Positions 1 to 8,490 of a DNA stretch of 64,000 bases are shown here, piece by piece. This stretch comes from Bacteroidales bacterium (GTDB taxonomy: Bacteria > Bacteroidota > Bacteroidia > Bacteroidales > UBA1715). The DNA is taken from the NCBI GenBank assembly GCA_016714605.1, contig JADKDL010000007.1, positions 62,001-126,000 of the forward strand, given 5' to 3'. The translations under genes were made by a program, and so were the position numbers. The notes under the pieces are model-generated. The model did no database searches. It was not told the DNA's origin and saw nothing but the letters and a program-made list of their open reading frames with translations. Numbering within the stretch: position 1 is the first letter of the stretch; every line of letters begins with the position of its first letter.

Positions 1-305
1 AGTATTATGATGTGCTAATGAAAAATCCGGATACACTATTTTTAGATAAACCTAAAATTGATTTCGTAAAATGCGATGTTGAAGGTTATGAATATGAGGT
101 TTTTTCTAATATGAAAAACACCATTTTGAGACATAGACCAATTGTACAATCTGAATTAAGCGGAGAAGAGAATAGAAAAAAGGTAATTGAATTATTTGAA
201 TCGTGGAATTTTAAAACATATTTGCTTGAAGGTGAAAAATTACATCAGGCATCAGAAATTGAGAAAACACAGGCGAGTCAAGATTTTTATTTCATTAGCT
301 TATAA
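1..305 (+). CDS. FkbM-family methyltransferase, C-terminal part (runs off left edge)
   Basis: The reading frame is open from the first base, so only the last ~100 residues are present. It includes the stretch IDFVKCDVEGYEYEVF, which matches the conserved segment of FkbM-type SAM-dependent methyltransferases where D and E/G follow the last core strand, followed by 'RPIVQSEL' and a short C-terminal tail ending in DFYFISL. Such enzymes usually O-methylate sugars of surface glycans or secondary metabolites; the substrate cannot be told here. The catalytic SAM-binding glycine motif would lie upstream of the window. It is followed 70 bp later by a tRNA gene with its own promoter. Family assignment is fairly secure, specific function is not. 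Confidence 0.65.
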   Translation, partial: YYDVLMKNPDTLFLDKPKIDFVKCDVEGYEYEVFSNMKNTILRHRPIVQSELSGEENRKKVIELFESWNFKTYLLEGEKLHQASEIEKTQASQDFYFISL

Positions 306-333
306 AAATAATGCAAAAATAACCTTTTCATTA

Positions 334-364
334 TTTGTAAATAACAATATTTTTAGTAAGTTTG
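334..364 (+). promoter_or_regulatory. Bacteroidetes-type promoter for tRNA-Leu
   Basis: TTTG at 334-337 and TAAGTTTG at 357-364, with a 19-bp spacer, match the TTTG / TAnnTTTG promoter of the phylum's primary sigma factor. The tRNA begins 10 bp downstream, a fitting distance. Confidence 0.75.
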
Positions 365-374
365 CACCACTTTT

Positions 375-458
375 GCTGGAGTGGCGGAATCGGTAGACGC
401 GCTGGACTCAAAATCCAGTGATAGCAATGTCGTGAGGGTTCGATTCCCTCCTTCAGTA
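375..458 (+). tRNA. tRNA-Leu (anticodon CAA)
   Basis: An 84-nt type II tRNA. The acceptor stem pairs GCTGGAG (375-381) with CTTCAGT (451-457), with discriminator A at 458. The anticodon arm is CTGGA-ctCAAaa-TCCAG, giving anticodon CAA, which reads UUG. A long variable arm follows, then a T arm GAGGG-ttcgatt-CCCTC (434-450). CCA is not encoded: the next bases are 'ca'. A terminator hairpin follows directly, so it is probably a single-gene transcript. Confidence 0.95.
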
Positions 459-463
459 CATAT

Positions 464-500
464 AAAAGGCAGTTAAAACGGTTCGTTTTCTGCCTTTTTT
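464..500 (+). terminator. Rho-independent terminator of tRNA-Leu
   Basis: AAAAGGCAG (464-472) pairs with CTGCCTTTT (490-498), with an inner AAAACG/CGTTTT helix, followed by a T run. The remaining bases up to 699 show nothing I can assign. Confidence 0.8.
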
Positions 501-699
501 TATTTTCCAGAACGTAACATACTTCTAATGTTAAGTATTTATTAAATAAATCATCGATTTTTCAAACAGTGAAATTCGGTTTGCTTTGCTCCTTAAATCC
601 ACAGGTTTTCAAATAATCTTTCAGTTTTCAACGGCCAAGAGCCTGACTGTTACTATGTCTTGACCAAGTTAAGAACTTTTTTACTAGTTAAACTTAGAC

Positions 700-2566
700 T
701 TACTTATTCTGTTTAAGGATTTTTTCTTCAACAACACGGTCGGCAAACACAATAGAAACTATATATAATCCGCTCTGCAGCGAAGATATATTTATGACAT
801 TACTTTCAGTAACCGAACTAAGTCTATGCAATACAACCCCATCAATACTTTTTATTTGAATTTCGGTAGGCAGTTCACCTCTTATATTAATAAAAACATT
901 GTCAGATGTAGGATTAGGGAAAACCGAGATTTGTTTTACCGCCTGAAGCTCTTGCACGTCAACAATATTTTGCTGTGGGGTAATAAATACAGGAGTTGCA
1001 GTTAGACTTAAGGTTGGAGCATTTACAAAATCTTCTATTGCGGTTTCGCTATAATTCCAATACTTTTTCTTTAATGCTTTTATTTTCAGAGCCCCTGGAA
1101 ATGAATATGAAGTGTTGGCTCTTCGCTCTTATCTATTGCTGTTTTAGCCCACAACACATATATATATTCACCACTTGTTTGTTTAAAAGCTGCACCATCA
1201 ACAGTGGTTGGTAGATTTAATTTAGCAGTTTGACTGGCATCATAAGTTGTGTTTTTCAAGAACCGCATGGTGTTTCTTGTAGCACCGGCAGCTGTTTTCT
1301 CAACCTGATTGTATGGGAGCACAGCATCTAAATTGTAATAAAAACCCATAGCATCGTATGACGAAGTTACTGTTGACGTTGGTTTGCCGTCGTACAAGCA
1401 GTATGTATGAACACTCTTAATATCAGCTTTTTGCGCTGCAATAATTAGTTTCATCAGAAAATTATTCTGAGCCCATTCAGAACCAATATATTCATCAATA
1501 GCAATGCTTGGAACATTAGTTTCTGTAATAATATATTTTTTCAAAGGATACAAAGTGTCATTGTAACCATAGTGTTGCAAGATTTTGGAGAACTCTGCTT
1601 TCTTTTCTACAACGGCACGAACGGCTTCATCAGAATGTCTGAAATGATCGAAACCTTTTATTGAGTTATTCCACTTTCTAAGACTATACATTGGGTAAGC
1701 ATGATAACTTACACAATCAAAATAAGCCCCGGTTTTGTGAGGATAATCAATCCCAACGCTTCCATCTGTAGGATTGTCTGTATTTCTGAGCAAAGCATCT
1801 AAGAAGCTGCTATAGCCAATGCCACCAAGGCAAACAAAATCATCAGGTTGCAAATATTTTATAACCTCATAACAAACTCTCAATACTCTGATATAATGAA
1901 AAATAGAGCGTTTAGGTTTACAAGTTCTGCCGGAGTAGGATTTCTAGTCCACCAACTATCGGCAGTACCTTCTAGCTGATATGCTGCACTTGAATTTGTA
2001 TAATCGGGTTCGTTCCAAACCTCCCAAAACTTTACCTTATCGCCATAATTCAACACCATTTTATAGACATACAATGCCAAATAATTATTTTTATTTACCG
2101 GAACACTGTCTTCATTATCAGCCCAAATAGGCTCATACATATTCGCGAACAATTTAGAACTAGCCGAAGCGCCATAAGTAGCATCATCGAGATGTTCGGT
2201 AGATGGATAGCCAATAAAAGCGGTAAATTCGGACATTCCCAATCGGGCATACTCCTTATATGTATTTACTCTGATGGTATATCCCCATTTTTCTAAAAAA
2301 TGTTCGGGAAGCGAGAGTCGTAAGCTGTTTGCCCCTACTCCTTCAATTCCGAGTTGCTCATTACCGGCAGCCAGATTTCCGGTAGCACCATCGTTCCACT
2401 TACCACTAGACACATACCCTAGATTTGTACCAAAGGTAAATGGAGCCGAATATTCGGGGACAATATCGTTTGCTGTTTTTGATTCTTGCGCTTTGCAGAC
2501 TGTAGTGAGTGAAATGCTTATACTCAATACAATGGTAGTAAAATATTTGATTTTAAAAATGCTCAT
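700..2566 (-). CDS. T9SS-secreted glycoside hydrolase (TIM-barrel, clan GH-A type), two frameshifts
   Basis: Restoring two single-base deletions gives one ~622-residue protein in place of three fragments. It starts with a signal peptide ending near VCKAQ. The catalytic barrel contains WEVWNEPD, the usual acid/base site of clan GH-A enzymes, and later YIITETNVPS, a plausible nucleophile glutamate. The C-terminal ~85 residues (VFPNPTSDNVFI to VEEKILKQNK) form a type IX secretion sorting domain. The breaks lie at the A5 run around 1899-1903 and at about 1100-1110. Between fragments the alternate frame reads on perfectly (HYIRVLRVCYEVIKY; YSFPGALKIKALKKKYWNY), so the lesions look recent or artefactual. 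The GH family and substrate are not certain; a plant or microbial polysaccharide is likely given the GH74 and CE2 genes elsewhere. Confidence 0.7.
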
Positions 2567-2638
2567 GTTCTTGATTTTATGTAAACCTCATCGACAAAAG
2601 TAAAACAAATAGCCAAAAAACAAAACGAATAAGCATTT

Positions 2639-3205
2639 TTAAAATGACTTTTGCAAAGCAATACGCAATTTCTTAGAAACGGCAGTAATGTCGTACAGTT
2701 TAAATCCGCATTTGGAAGCTATTTGAACCGATTCGTTGAAGTTTTCAAAACTCACATGTCCGCTCGGTTCTGCAAAGTAAAGAATTGCACCGGGTTTAAG
2801 CATAGCATAAATATTCTGAAAAAGTTTTGTTTTATCGGGCACTTCATGTACCACGGCAAAGAGCAATGCAAAATCGAGTGTATTTTTGAGCTGCTCAGGG
2901 TGGTAATTGCTATTAACCAGCAATGGTTTTATAGAAGCTTCTACATTGTATTTTCTAGCCCGACGAACCAAATTTCTGATCAATTTCTCCTGCATATCTA
3001 CACAATATACCGTACCTGATTTGCCAACCATCTGAGCCAAAGGAATGCTAAAATAGCCCATTGCGCAACCAAAATCCATAACGGTCATACCTTCTTTTAC
3101 ATATTCAGAAAGCAGTTTTTGAGGATTGTGTTTTAATTTTCTTATTGGTAATATAAACGTATAACCAAGCCACCACGGACAAGTGTGTTGTTTTTCCATT
3201 TTCAT
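2639..3205 (-). CDS. Class I SAM-dependent methyltransferase
   Basis: A 188-residue single-domain protein. Residues ~40-55, MTVMDFGCAMGYFSIP, form the SAM-binding motif I (DxGxxxG), followed by an acidic strand end (VYCVDMQ) and the motif LDFALLFAVVHEVPDK typical of Methyltransf_11/25 proteins. The tail KKLRIALQKSF is basic. Starts at 3205 or at 3199 (MEKQH) are both possible. It is a lone gene facing away from nifH, separated from it by 447 bp. The substrate is unknown; small proteins of this kind act on metabolites, quinones or metalloids. Confidence 0.65.
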   Translation of the reverse strand: MKMEKQHTCPWWLGYTFILPIRKLKHNPQKLLSEYVKEGMTVMDFGCAMGYFSIPLAQMVGKSGTVYCVDMQEKLIRNLVRRARKYNVEASIKPLLVNSNYHPEQLKNTLDFALLFAVVHEVPDKTKLFQNIYAMLKPGAILYFAEPSGHVSFENFNESVQIASKCGFKLYDITAVSKKLRIALQKSF

Positions 3206-3652
3206 CTCTCTTTATTACATTAGGTTGCTCAAAAGTAAAAAGAGAAAATAATAGAGCATTGCAAAATTCGGTAAATCATTGATTTCTACCGACCAAAAGA
3301 CGAAAGTTGCAAGAGAAATAGATTTTACATAAAAAATTATAATTCTCCATGTAAGGATATTGAAATGGGGGTTGTTAGTCTTAGCAAACCTACTTTTTTT
3401 GATATGAACCTACCACATTAATGTTTTTCATAATTGTTGAATCCATACAAAAATGTAGGAATTGATTAATCTCGCCATTCCGTGCCAAAATCATTTAAAA
3501 ATATACTACATTCTGATATTCTGCATTTTACAAGTCTGTTTTGTATGCAAAAACAGCAACTTTTTTTTAGGGGCATAGTTTTGGCAAATGGTCTGGCAAA
3601 TGAATAAAAAAGAAAAGTAAAGTCAAATCATTAATAATTAATTTTTAAGAAC
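3206..3652. other. Intergenic region between the methyltransferase and nifH
   Basis: 447 bp without a convincing gene, serving two divergent genes. It holds an imperfect inverted repeat at 3269-3291 (CGGTA...TACCG) and, in its nifH-proximal third, the operator-like palindrome and promoter element listed separately. I see no transporter, RNA gene or conserved riboswitch in it. Confidence 0.6.
3536..3602 (+). promoter_or_regulatory. Candidate nifH promoter with palindromic operator
   Basis: A perfect palindrome CTGTTTT-N7-AAAACAG spans 3536-3556. Thirty bases downstream of its centre lies TAGTTTTG (3576-3583), a match to the Bacteroidetes -7 element TAnnTTTG, but there is no TTTG at the expected -33 position. 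A palindrome centred near -42 with no -33 box is the usual layout of an activator-dependent promoter. Just downstream, TGGCAAATG occurs twice 12 bp apart (3582-3590, 3594-3602). The regulator is unknown. It is the only obvious promoter-like region for the nifH-led operon. Confidence 0.5.
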
Positions 3653-4477
3653 ATGAGAAAAGTAGCGATTTACGGAAAAGGCGGTATTGGCAAATCAACC
3701 ACTACCCAAAACACAGTAGCAGGATTGGCCGAAATGGGAAAAAAAGTAATGGTTGTAGGTTGCGACCCTAAAGCAGATTCAACAAGATTACTTTTAGGAG
3801 GCTTGGCTCAGAAAACAGTTCTAGATACTCTTAGAGAAGAGGGCGAAGATGTAGAATTAGAAGATGTAATGAAAACCGGATATGGAAATACCAGTTGTAC
3901 TGAATCGGGTGGTCCAGAACCGGGTGTAGGTTGTGCAGGTAGAGGTATCATCACTTCTATAAACCTTTTGGAACAATTAGGTGCTTATGATGCCGACAAA
4001 AAACTTGACTATGTATTCTATGATGTACTTGGTGACGTTGTATGCGGTGGATTTGCAATGCCAATCAGAGACGGAAAAGCAGATGAAATCTATATCGTAG
4101 TTTCTGGTGAAATGATGGCGATGTATGCAGCAAACAACATTTGTAAAGGTATTGTAAAATTTGCTGAAGCTGGTTCTGTAAGACTTGGCGGACTTATTTG
4201 CAACTCAAGAAAAGTAGATTTTGAAGCTCAAATGATTGAAGAGTTAGCAAAAAGATTAGGTACTCAAATGATTCATTTTGTACCAAGAGAAAACGTAGTA
4301 CAAAGAGCTGAAATCAACAGAAAAACAGTTATTGACTACGAACCGGCACATGCTCAAGCTGACGAATATCGTCAATTAGCGAAAAAAATAGATGACAATA
4401 AACTTTTTGTTATCCCTACTCCGCTTACAATTGAGGAACTTGAGAAATTATTAATTGATTTCGGAATTGCAAACTAA
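3653..4477 (+). CDS. nifH: Nitrogenase iron protein (dinitrogenase reductase)
   Basis: NifH is the homodimeric ATPase that passes electrons one at a time to the NifDK protein. The 274-residue sequence has the P-loop GKGGIGKST (residues 8-16), switch-like CDPKADSTR (37-45), and the two cysteines that hold the shared 4Fe-4S cluster: Cys94 in GVGCAGRG and Cys131 in DVVCGGF. Arg97 is the residue that some bacteria ADP-ribosylate. Length is normal for the family. It leads the cluster nifH-I1-I2-D-K-E-N, 50 bp before nifI1. The order with two PII-like genes after nifH is the one found in methanogens and anaerobic bacteria. No lesion is visible. Confidence 0.97.
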   Translation: MRKVAIYGKGGIGKSTTTQNTVAGLAEMGKKVMVVGCDPKADSTRLLLGGLAQKTVLDTLREEGEDVELEDVMKTGYGNTSCTESGGPEPGVGCAGRGIITSINLLEQLGAYDADKKLDYVFYDVLGDVVCGGFAMPIRDGKADEIYIVVSGEMMAMYAANNICKGIVKFAEAGSVRLGGLICNSRKVDFEAQMIEELAKRLGTQMIHFVPRENVVQRAEINRKTVIDYEPAHAQADEYRQLAKKIDDNKLFVIPTPLTIEELEKLLIDFGIAN

Positions 4478-4509
4478 AAAAAACAATAACCTATACATAA
4501 TTAAATATT

Positions 4510-4517
4510 AAAGGAGG
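4510..4517 (+). promoter_or_regulatory. Strong Shine-Dalgarno before nifI1
   Basis: AAAGGAGG ends 9 bases before the nifI1 ATG at 4527, a full anti-SD match at ideal spacing. None of the other nif genes here has one, and genes of this phylum rarely use the motif, so it stands out. Confidence 0.7.
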
Positions 4518-4526
4518 AACCACATT

Positions 4527-4853
4527 ATGCAAATGATTAGAGCAATAGTAAGACCGGATAAAGCTTCAAAAGTAATGAAAGCATTGTTTGAAGCAGGATA
4601 TGTAGCAATTACAAGAATTCCGGTTGTAGGTAGAGGAAAGCAAAGAGGGATAAAGATAGGTGAAATAACCTATGATGAACTACCAAAAGAATTATTGATT
4701 ATTGTAGTGAAAGATGAGGATAAAGATTTTGCTATTCAGGTGATTATGGAATCGGCTAGAACTGGGGAAAAAGGTGCATTTGGAGATGGAAAAATCTTTG
4801 TTCAGAAAGTAGAAGAGGCTTATACCATTTCAAGAGGAACAAAAGAACTCTAG
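4527..4853 (+). CDS. nifI1: PII-like nitrogenase regulator NifI1
   Basis: 108 residues of GlnB/PII fold: start MQMIRAIVRPDKASKV, T-loop region VVGRGKQRGIKIGEITYDELPKE, and the C-terminal signature GAFGDGKIFVQKVEEAYTISRG. Members located between nifH and nifD form a complex with NifI2 that binds NifDK and blocks electron transfer when nitrogen is sufficient; 2-oxoglutarate and ATP release it (established in Methanococcus maripaludis). The T-loop lacks the uridylylated tyrosine context of GlnB. Placement and sequence together make NifI1 rather than GlnK the right call. Confidence 0.92.
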   Translation: MQMIRAIVRPDKASKVMKALFEAGYVAITRIPVVGRGKQRGIKIGEITYDELPKELLIIVVKDEDKDFAIQVIMESARTGEKGAFGDGKIFVQKVEEAYTISRGTKEL

Positions 4854-4896
4854 GAAATCTGACTAAAAAAGGTATTTCACAATTGAAAAGTAAAAA

Positions 4897-4955
4897 ATCG
4901 GGAGCAACAGGCACAATAGCTCAACATAAAAGTTTAAGTGCTTGTTTCTTCCGAT
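4897..4955 (+). other. Long RNA hairpin between nifI1 and nifI2
   Basis: The 18-nt arm 4897-4914 (ATCGGGAGCAACAGGCAC) pairs with 4938-4955: 15 Watson-Crick pairs, 2 G-U pairs and one mismatch, around a 23-nt loop. No U tract follows, so it is not a normal terminator. It ends 29 bases before the nifI2 start and could set transcript stability or translation of the regulator genes. Confidence 0.6.
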
Positions 4956-4984
4956 AAAATTAAAAATCTAAAAAATATTCTCGG

Positions 4985-5359
4985 ATGAAAACAATAATGG
5001 CAATAATCAGAATAGATAAAATGAATGAGACTAAGGAGGCACTTATAGAGGCTGAGATAGATTCATTCATGGCAACAGGAAGAGTTTTTGGCAGAGGTAA
5101 GGGGAAATACGATGCCAAAGTACTTGAAGGGGTAAAAGAAGGTGTACCTGAAGCTATTGAGCTGATGGGTCCAGAACCCCGATTACGTCCTCAACGTTTG
5201 TTAACAATCATTGTTAACGATAATTTTGTGAAACCTTGTATTGATGCTATCATGAAAGCAAATCGTACTGATACTCCCGGAGACGGAAAAATATTTGTAC
5301 TGCCGCTTGAAGAGGCTTATAGAGTAAGAACAGGTGAATCTGGAACAATTGTAGTTTAA
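4985..5359 (+). CDS. nifI2: PII-like nitrogenase regulator NifI2
   Basis: 124 residues, longer than NifI1 because of an extended T-loop (VFGRGKGKYDAKVLEGVKEG followed by a PRLRPQRLL stretch), as is usual for NifI2. The C-terminal PII signature DTPGDGKIFVLPLEEAYRVRTGE is intact. It is the partner of NifI1 in the ammonium switch-off complex; NifI2 is the subunit that senses 2-oxoglutarate and ATP. It sits 131 bp after nifI1 (with a hairpin between) and 13 bp before nifD, so it is surely co-transcribed. Confidence 0.92.
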   Translation: MKTIMAIIRIDKMNETKEALIEAEIDSFMATGRVFGRGKGKYDAKVLEGVKEGVPEAIELMGPEPRLRPQRLLTIIVNDNFVKPCIDAIMKANRTDTPGDGKIFVLPLEEAYRVRTGESGTIVV

Positions 5360-5372
5360 AAAAAGAAAAATT

Positions 5373-7002
5373 ATGGCTGAAGATAAATCATTATTAACAG
5401 ACGAGCAAGCAGCAGAACTGAAAAAAAAGATGCTTGCCAAATATCCTAGTAAAGTAGCTAAAAAAAGATCTAATTCTATTATACTTATGACCCTGGGGTG
5501 CCTCAAGAAGTTCAATCTAACGTAAGAACCATTCCGGGCATTATCTCGCAAAGAGGTTGTACTTATGCAGGATGTAAAGGGGTGGTATTAGGTCCTACAA
5601 GAGATATCTTGAACCTTGTACACGGCCCGGTTGGTTGCAGTTATTACGCTTGGCTTACCAGACGTAACCAAACAAAACCAGAATCAGAAACTGATGTAAA
5701 CTTCATGATGTATTGTCTTACTTCTGATATGCAAGATGAAAACATCGTACTCGGTGGAGAGAAAAAATTATCGCAAGCAATTCGTGAAGCTTATGAAATA
5801 TTCAAACCACATGCAATAGGCTTGTTTGCTACCTGTCCGGTTGGTCTTATCGGTGACGATATTCATGCTGTGGCTAGAAAAATGGAAGCAGAATTAGGAA
5901 TCAACATCTTTGGATTCAGTTGTGAAGGTTACCGTGGTGTAAGTCAGAGTGCCGGTCACCACATTGCAAACAACAAAGTATTTACCGATGTTGTAGGTCT
6001 TAATGACACTCCAGACGAAGGTAAATTCAGAATAAACATGCTTGGTGAGTATAACATTGGTGGAGATGCTTTTGAAATTGAAGCTCTACTTGAAGAGATG
6101 GGAATTACTCTTACTGCTTCTTTCTCAGGAAACTCAAGTGTTTATGGTATGGAGAAAGCGCACACGGTAGATTTAAACCTAGTAATGTGCCACCGTTCTA
6201 TAAACTACATTGCTGAAATGATGGAGAAAAAATACGGTATACCTTGGATAAAAGTAAACTTCATTGGTGCAGAAGCTACAGCAAAATCATTGATAAAAAT
6301 TGCTGAATATTTTGAAGATGCTGAACTTATCAGTAAAACCAAAGCAATCTGTGAGCGTGAATTGAAAAAAGTAAAAGTTGCGCTTGAAGAAGTAAAACCA
6401 ATAACTAATGGCAAATTAGCAATGATGTTTGTTGGAGGATCAAGAGCTCACCACTACCAAGAATTGTTTAATGAAATGGGAATGGATACGGTTGCTGCAG
6501 GTTATGAATTTGGTCACCGCGACGACTATGAAGGTAGACAAGTATTGCCAGATATAAAAGTAGATGCTGATAGCAGAAATATAGAAGAATTGGTTGTTGA
6601 AAAAGATCCAAGACTTTATGACCAAAGCAAACAAGATTTCAAAAAGAAAAAAGAAGCAGAAGGTTACTTGTTTGAACATTACGAAGGTATGATGCCTGAC
6701 ATGAAAAAGAATTCATTGGTAATTGATGATCTTTCTCACTATGAAGCTGAAGTTCTTATTGAGCAATTAAAACCGGCAGTTTTCTGCGCAGGTATCAAAG
6801 AAAAATATGTAATTCAAAAAATGGGAATTCCTATGAAACAATTACATAGCTACGATTACGAGGCCCTTATGCTGCATTTGGCGGAGCTGTAAACTTCTAC
6901 AATGACATTGGTAGAATGGTTGGCACTCAAATATGGTCTTTAGTTAGAGCTCCTTGGGACAAATCGCCTGAAATTATTGGTGAAGTAGTTTACGAAGCTT
7001 AA
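5373..7002 (+). CDS. nifD: Nitrogenase MoFe protein alpha subunit, two 1-bp frameshifts
   Basis: The alpha subunit of dinitrogenase. Read with two restored bases it gives ~543 residues starting MAEDKSLLTDEQAAEL. P-cluster cysteines are in GCTYAGCKG, HGPVGC and TCPVGLIGDD. FeMo-cofactor contacts are all present: VVLGP (Val70 region), TRRN (Arg96), SQSAGHHIANN (Gln191/His195), MCHRSINYI (Cys275), GGSRAHHY (Arg359 region) and QLHSYDY (His442), in Azotobacter numbering. The first lesion lies at about 5485 (ACTTATGACC should read one T more, giving LYDPGVPQEV), the second at about 6860 (after HSYDY; the correct frame continues RGPYAAFGG to VVYEA). Both are single missing bases with perfect continuation on either side. 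As written the gene could not make an active subunit. No vnfG/anfG-like gene follows, supporting a molybdenum enzyme. Confidence 0.93.
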
Positions 7003-7022
7003 GTATCTCAGATTTTTACAAG

Positions 7023-7053
7023 TCGGACGCCGTATGAATGCTTCGGTGTCCGA
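7023..7053 (+). other. Stem-loop between nifD and nifK
   Basis: TCGGACGCCG (7023-7032) pairs with CGGTGTCCGA (7044-7053): ten pairs with one G-T, 11-nt loop, followed by ATTATATA and not a T run. It sits mid-operon, so more likely an RNA stability or processing element than a full terminator. Confidence 0.55.
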
Positions 7054-7107
7054 TTATATAAAAGTCATTACTTTGGAAAGAATAAAACATTTTAAAATTG
7101 AAACGAT

Positions 7108-8490
7108 ATGTTACTCAGACACACAACAGATAAAATAATAGATAGAAGTGCTTTGACCATTAACCCGGCAAAGACTTGTCAGCCCATAGGTGCAATGTAT
7201 GCAGCTCTAGGGGTACATGGGTGCTTACCTCACTCACATGGTTCACAAGGCTGCTGTTCATACCACAGAAGTATGCTTACCCGTCATTTCAAAGAACCGG
7301 TTATGGCTGCTACAAGTTCATTTACCGAAGGAGCATCGGTATTTGGAGGACAAGCCAACATGCTTCAAGCAGTAACAACTATTTTCTCTACTTACGAGCC
7401 CGATATCATTGCAGCTCACACCACTTGTCTTTCTGAAACCATTGGTGACGACCTTACTCAAATGGCTAAAAAAGCAAGAGATGAAGGAAAAATTCCTGCA
7501 GGAAGACACATGATTGGTACTGCTACTCCTAGTTACGTGGGTTCTCATATTACCGGATATGCAAATCAACTTACTTCATTTGTAAATTATTTTGCTGAAA
7601 CAACAGGTGAAAAATCTAAAAAACTGAATATTCTTGCCGGATGGTGCGAACCTTCTGACATGAGAGAAATCAAAAGATTAGCTAAACTTATGGGTGTAGA
7701 AATAAATCTACTTCCTGATACCTCTGACGTTCTAGATACTCCAATGACCGGAAAATATAGAATGTACCCGAAAGGTGGAACAACTATTCCTGAAATGGTT
7801 TCTATGGGCGATGCTAAAAAAACTATAGGTTTGGGTCATTGGTGTACCAGAGGTGCTGCTGTAGCTCTCGAAAACAAATGCAAAGTAAGCTTTGTAATTG
7901 AAGACCTTCCTTTCGGTTTGAAAGCTACCGACAGATTTATTCAAGCTCTTTCTAAATATGGTATTGCTAAAATACCTACTGAGATTACTGACGAACGTGG
8001 TAGATTGGTAGATATGATTACAGACATGCACCAATACCTACATGGTAAAAGAGTTGCACTATGGGGCGATCCTGATGAAATTATACCTATTGCAGAATTC
8101 CTTGTTGATATAGACATGAAACCTGTTTATATTGTAAGTGGTACACCGGGTAAACATTTCATGGAAAGAATGGAAAATATTATGACCGTAAAATGTCCTG
8201 AGGCTAAATACAAAAACGGTGAAAGAGCCGACTTGTTTTTACTACATCAGTGGATTAAACAACAAGGTGTTGATTTACTTATTGGAAATACTCACGGTAA
8301 ATTCATTGCTAGAGACGAAAACACTCCTTTAGTTAGAGTAGGTTTCCCTATCATAGACCGCGTAGGACACAGTTATTTCCCTCTAGTTGGCTACACAGGT
8401 GCAATAAGATTGGTTGAAAAAATGCTTGATGCAATTTTAGATAAAACCGATGCTACTTGTCCAGAAGAAAAATTAGAATTAGTAATGTAA
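7108..8490 (+). CDS. nifK: Nitrogenase MoFe protein beta subunit
   Basis: 460 residues, the short form typical of anaerobe-type enzymes that lack the N-terminal extension. It shares the P-cluster with NifD through Cys24 (NPAKTCQP), Cys49 (HGSQGC) and Cys107 (HTTCLSETIGDD); SSFTEGASVFGG holds the conserved serine region. The C-terminal part has VRVGFPIIDRVGHSYFPLVGYTGA, the usual NifK ending. It is intact, which argues that the nifD lesions are not part of general decay. It lies 105 bp after nifD with a hairpin between, and is followed by a terminator-like hairpin. Confidence 0.96.
   Translation: MLLRHTTDKIIDRSALTINPAKTCQPIGAMYAALGVHGCLPHSHGSQGCCSYHRSMLTRHFKEPVMAATSSFTEGASVFGGQANMLQAVTTIFSTYEPDIIAAHTTCLSETIGDDLTQMAKKARDEGKIPAGRHMIGTATPSYVGSHITGYANQLTSFVNYFAETTGEKSKKLNILAGWCEPSDMREIKRLAKLMGVEINLLPDTSDVLDTPMTGKYRMYPKGGTTIPEMVSMGDAKKTIGLGHWCTRGAAVALENKCKVSFVIEDLPFGLKATDRFIQALSKYGIAKIPTEITDERGRLVDMITDMHQYLHGKRVALWGDPDEIIPIAEFLVDIDMKPVYIVSGTPGKHFMERMENIMTVKCPEAKYKNGERADLFLLHQWIKQQGVDLLIGNTHGKFIARDENTPLVRVGFPIIDRVGHSYFPLVGYTGAIRLVEKMLDAILDKTDATCPEEKLELVM

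Noticed and set aside
2639..3019. Plus-strand ORF overlapping the methyltransferase
   Set aside because: It is a shadow of the minus-strand methyltransferase gene, with no family similarity of its own.
3537..3555. NifA upstream activator site TGT-N10-ACA
   Set aside because: Spacing between TGT and ACA is 13 (or 8), not 10.
3581..3602. Sigma-54 promoter before nifH (TGGC...TGGC)
   Set aside because: GG and GC would be 13 bases apart, not the required 12, and the downstream half is TGGC and not TTGC. It reads better as a 9-bp direct repeat.
3653..8490. Vanadium or iron-only nitrogenase
   Set aside because: No vnfG/anfG-type delta gene lies between nifD and nifK, and nifEN accompany the structural genes in the molybdenum layout.
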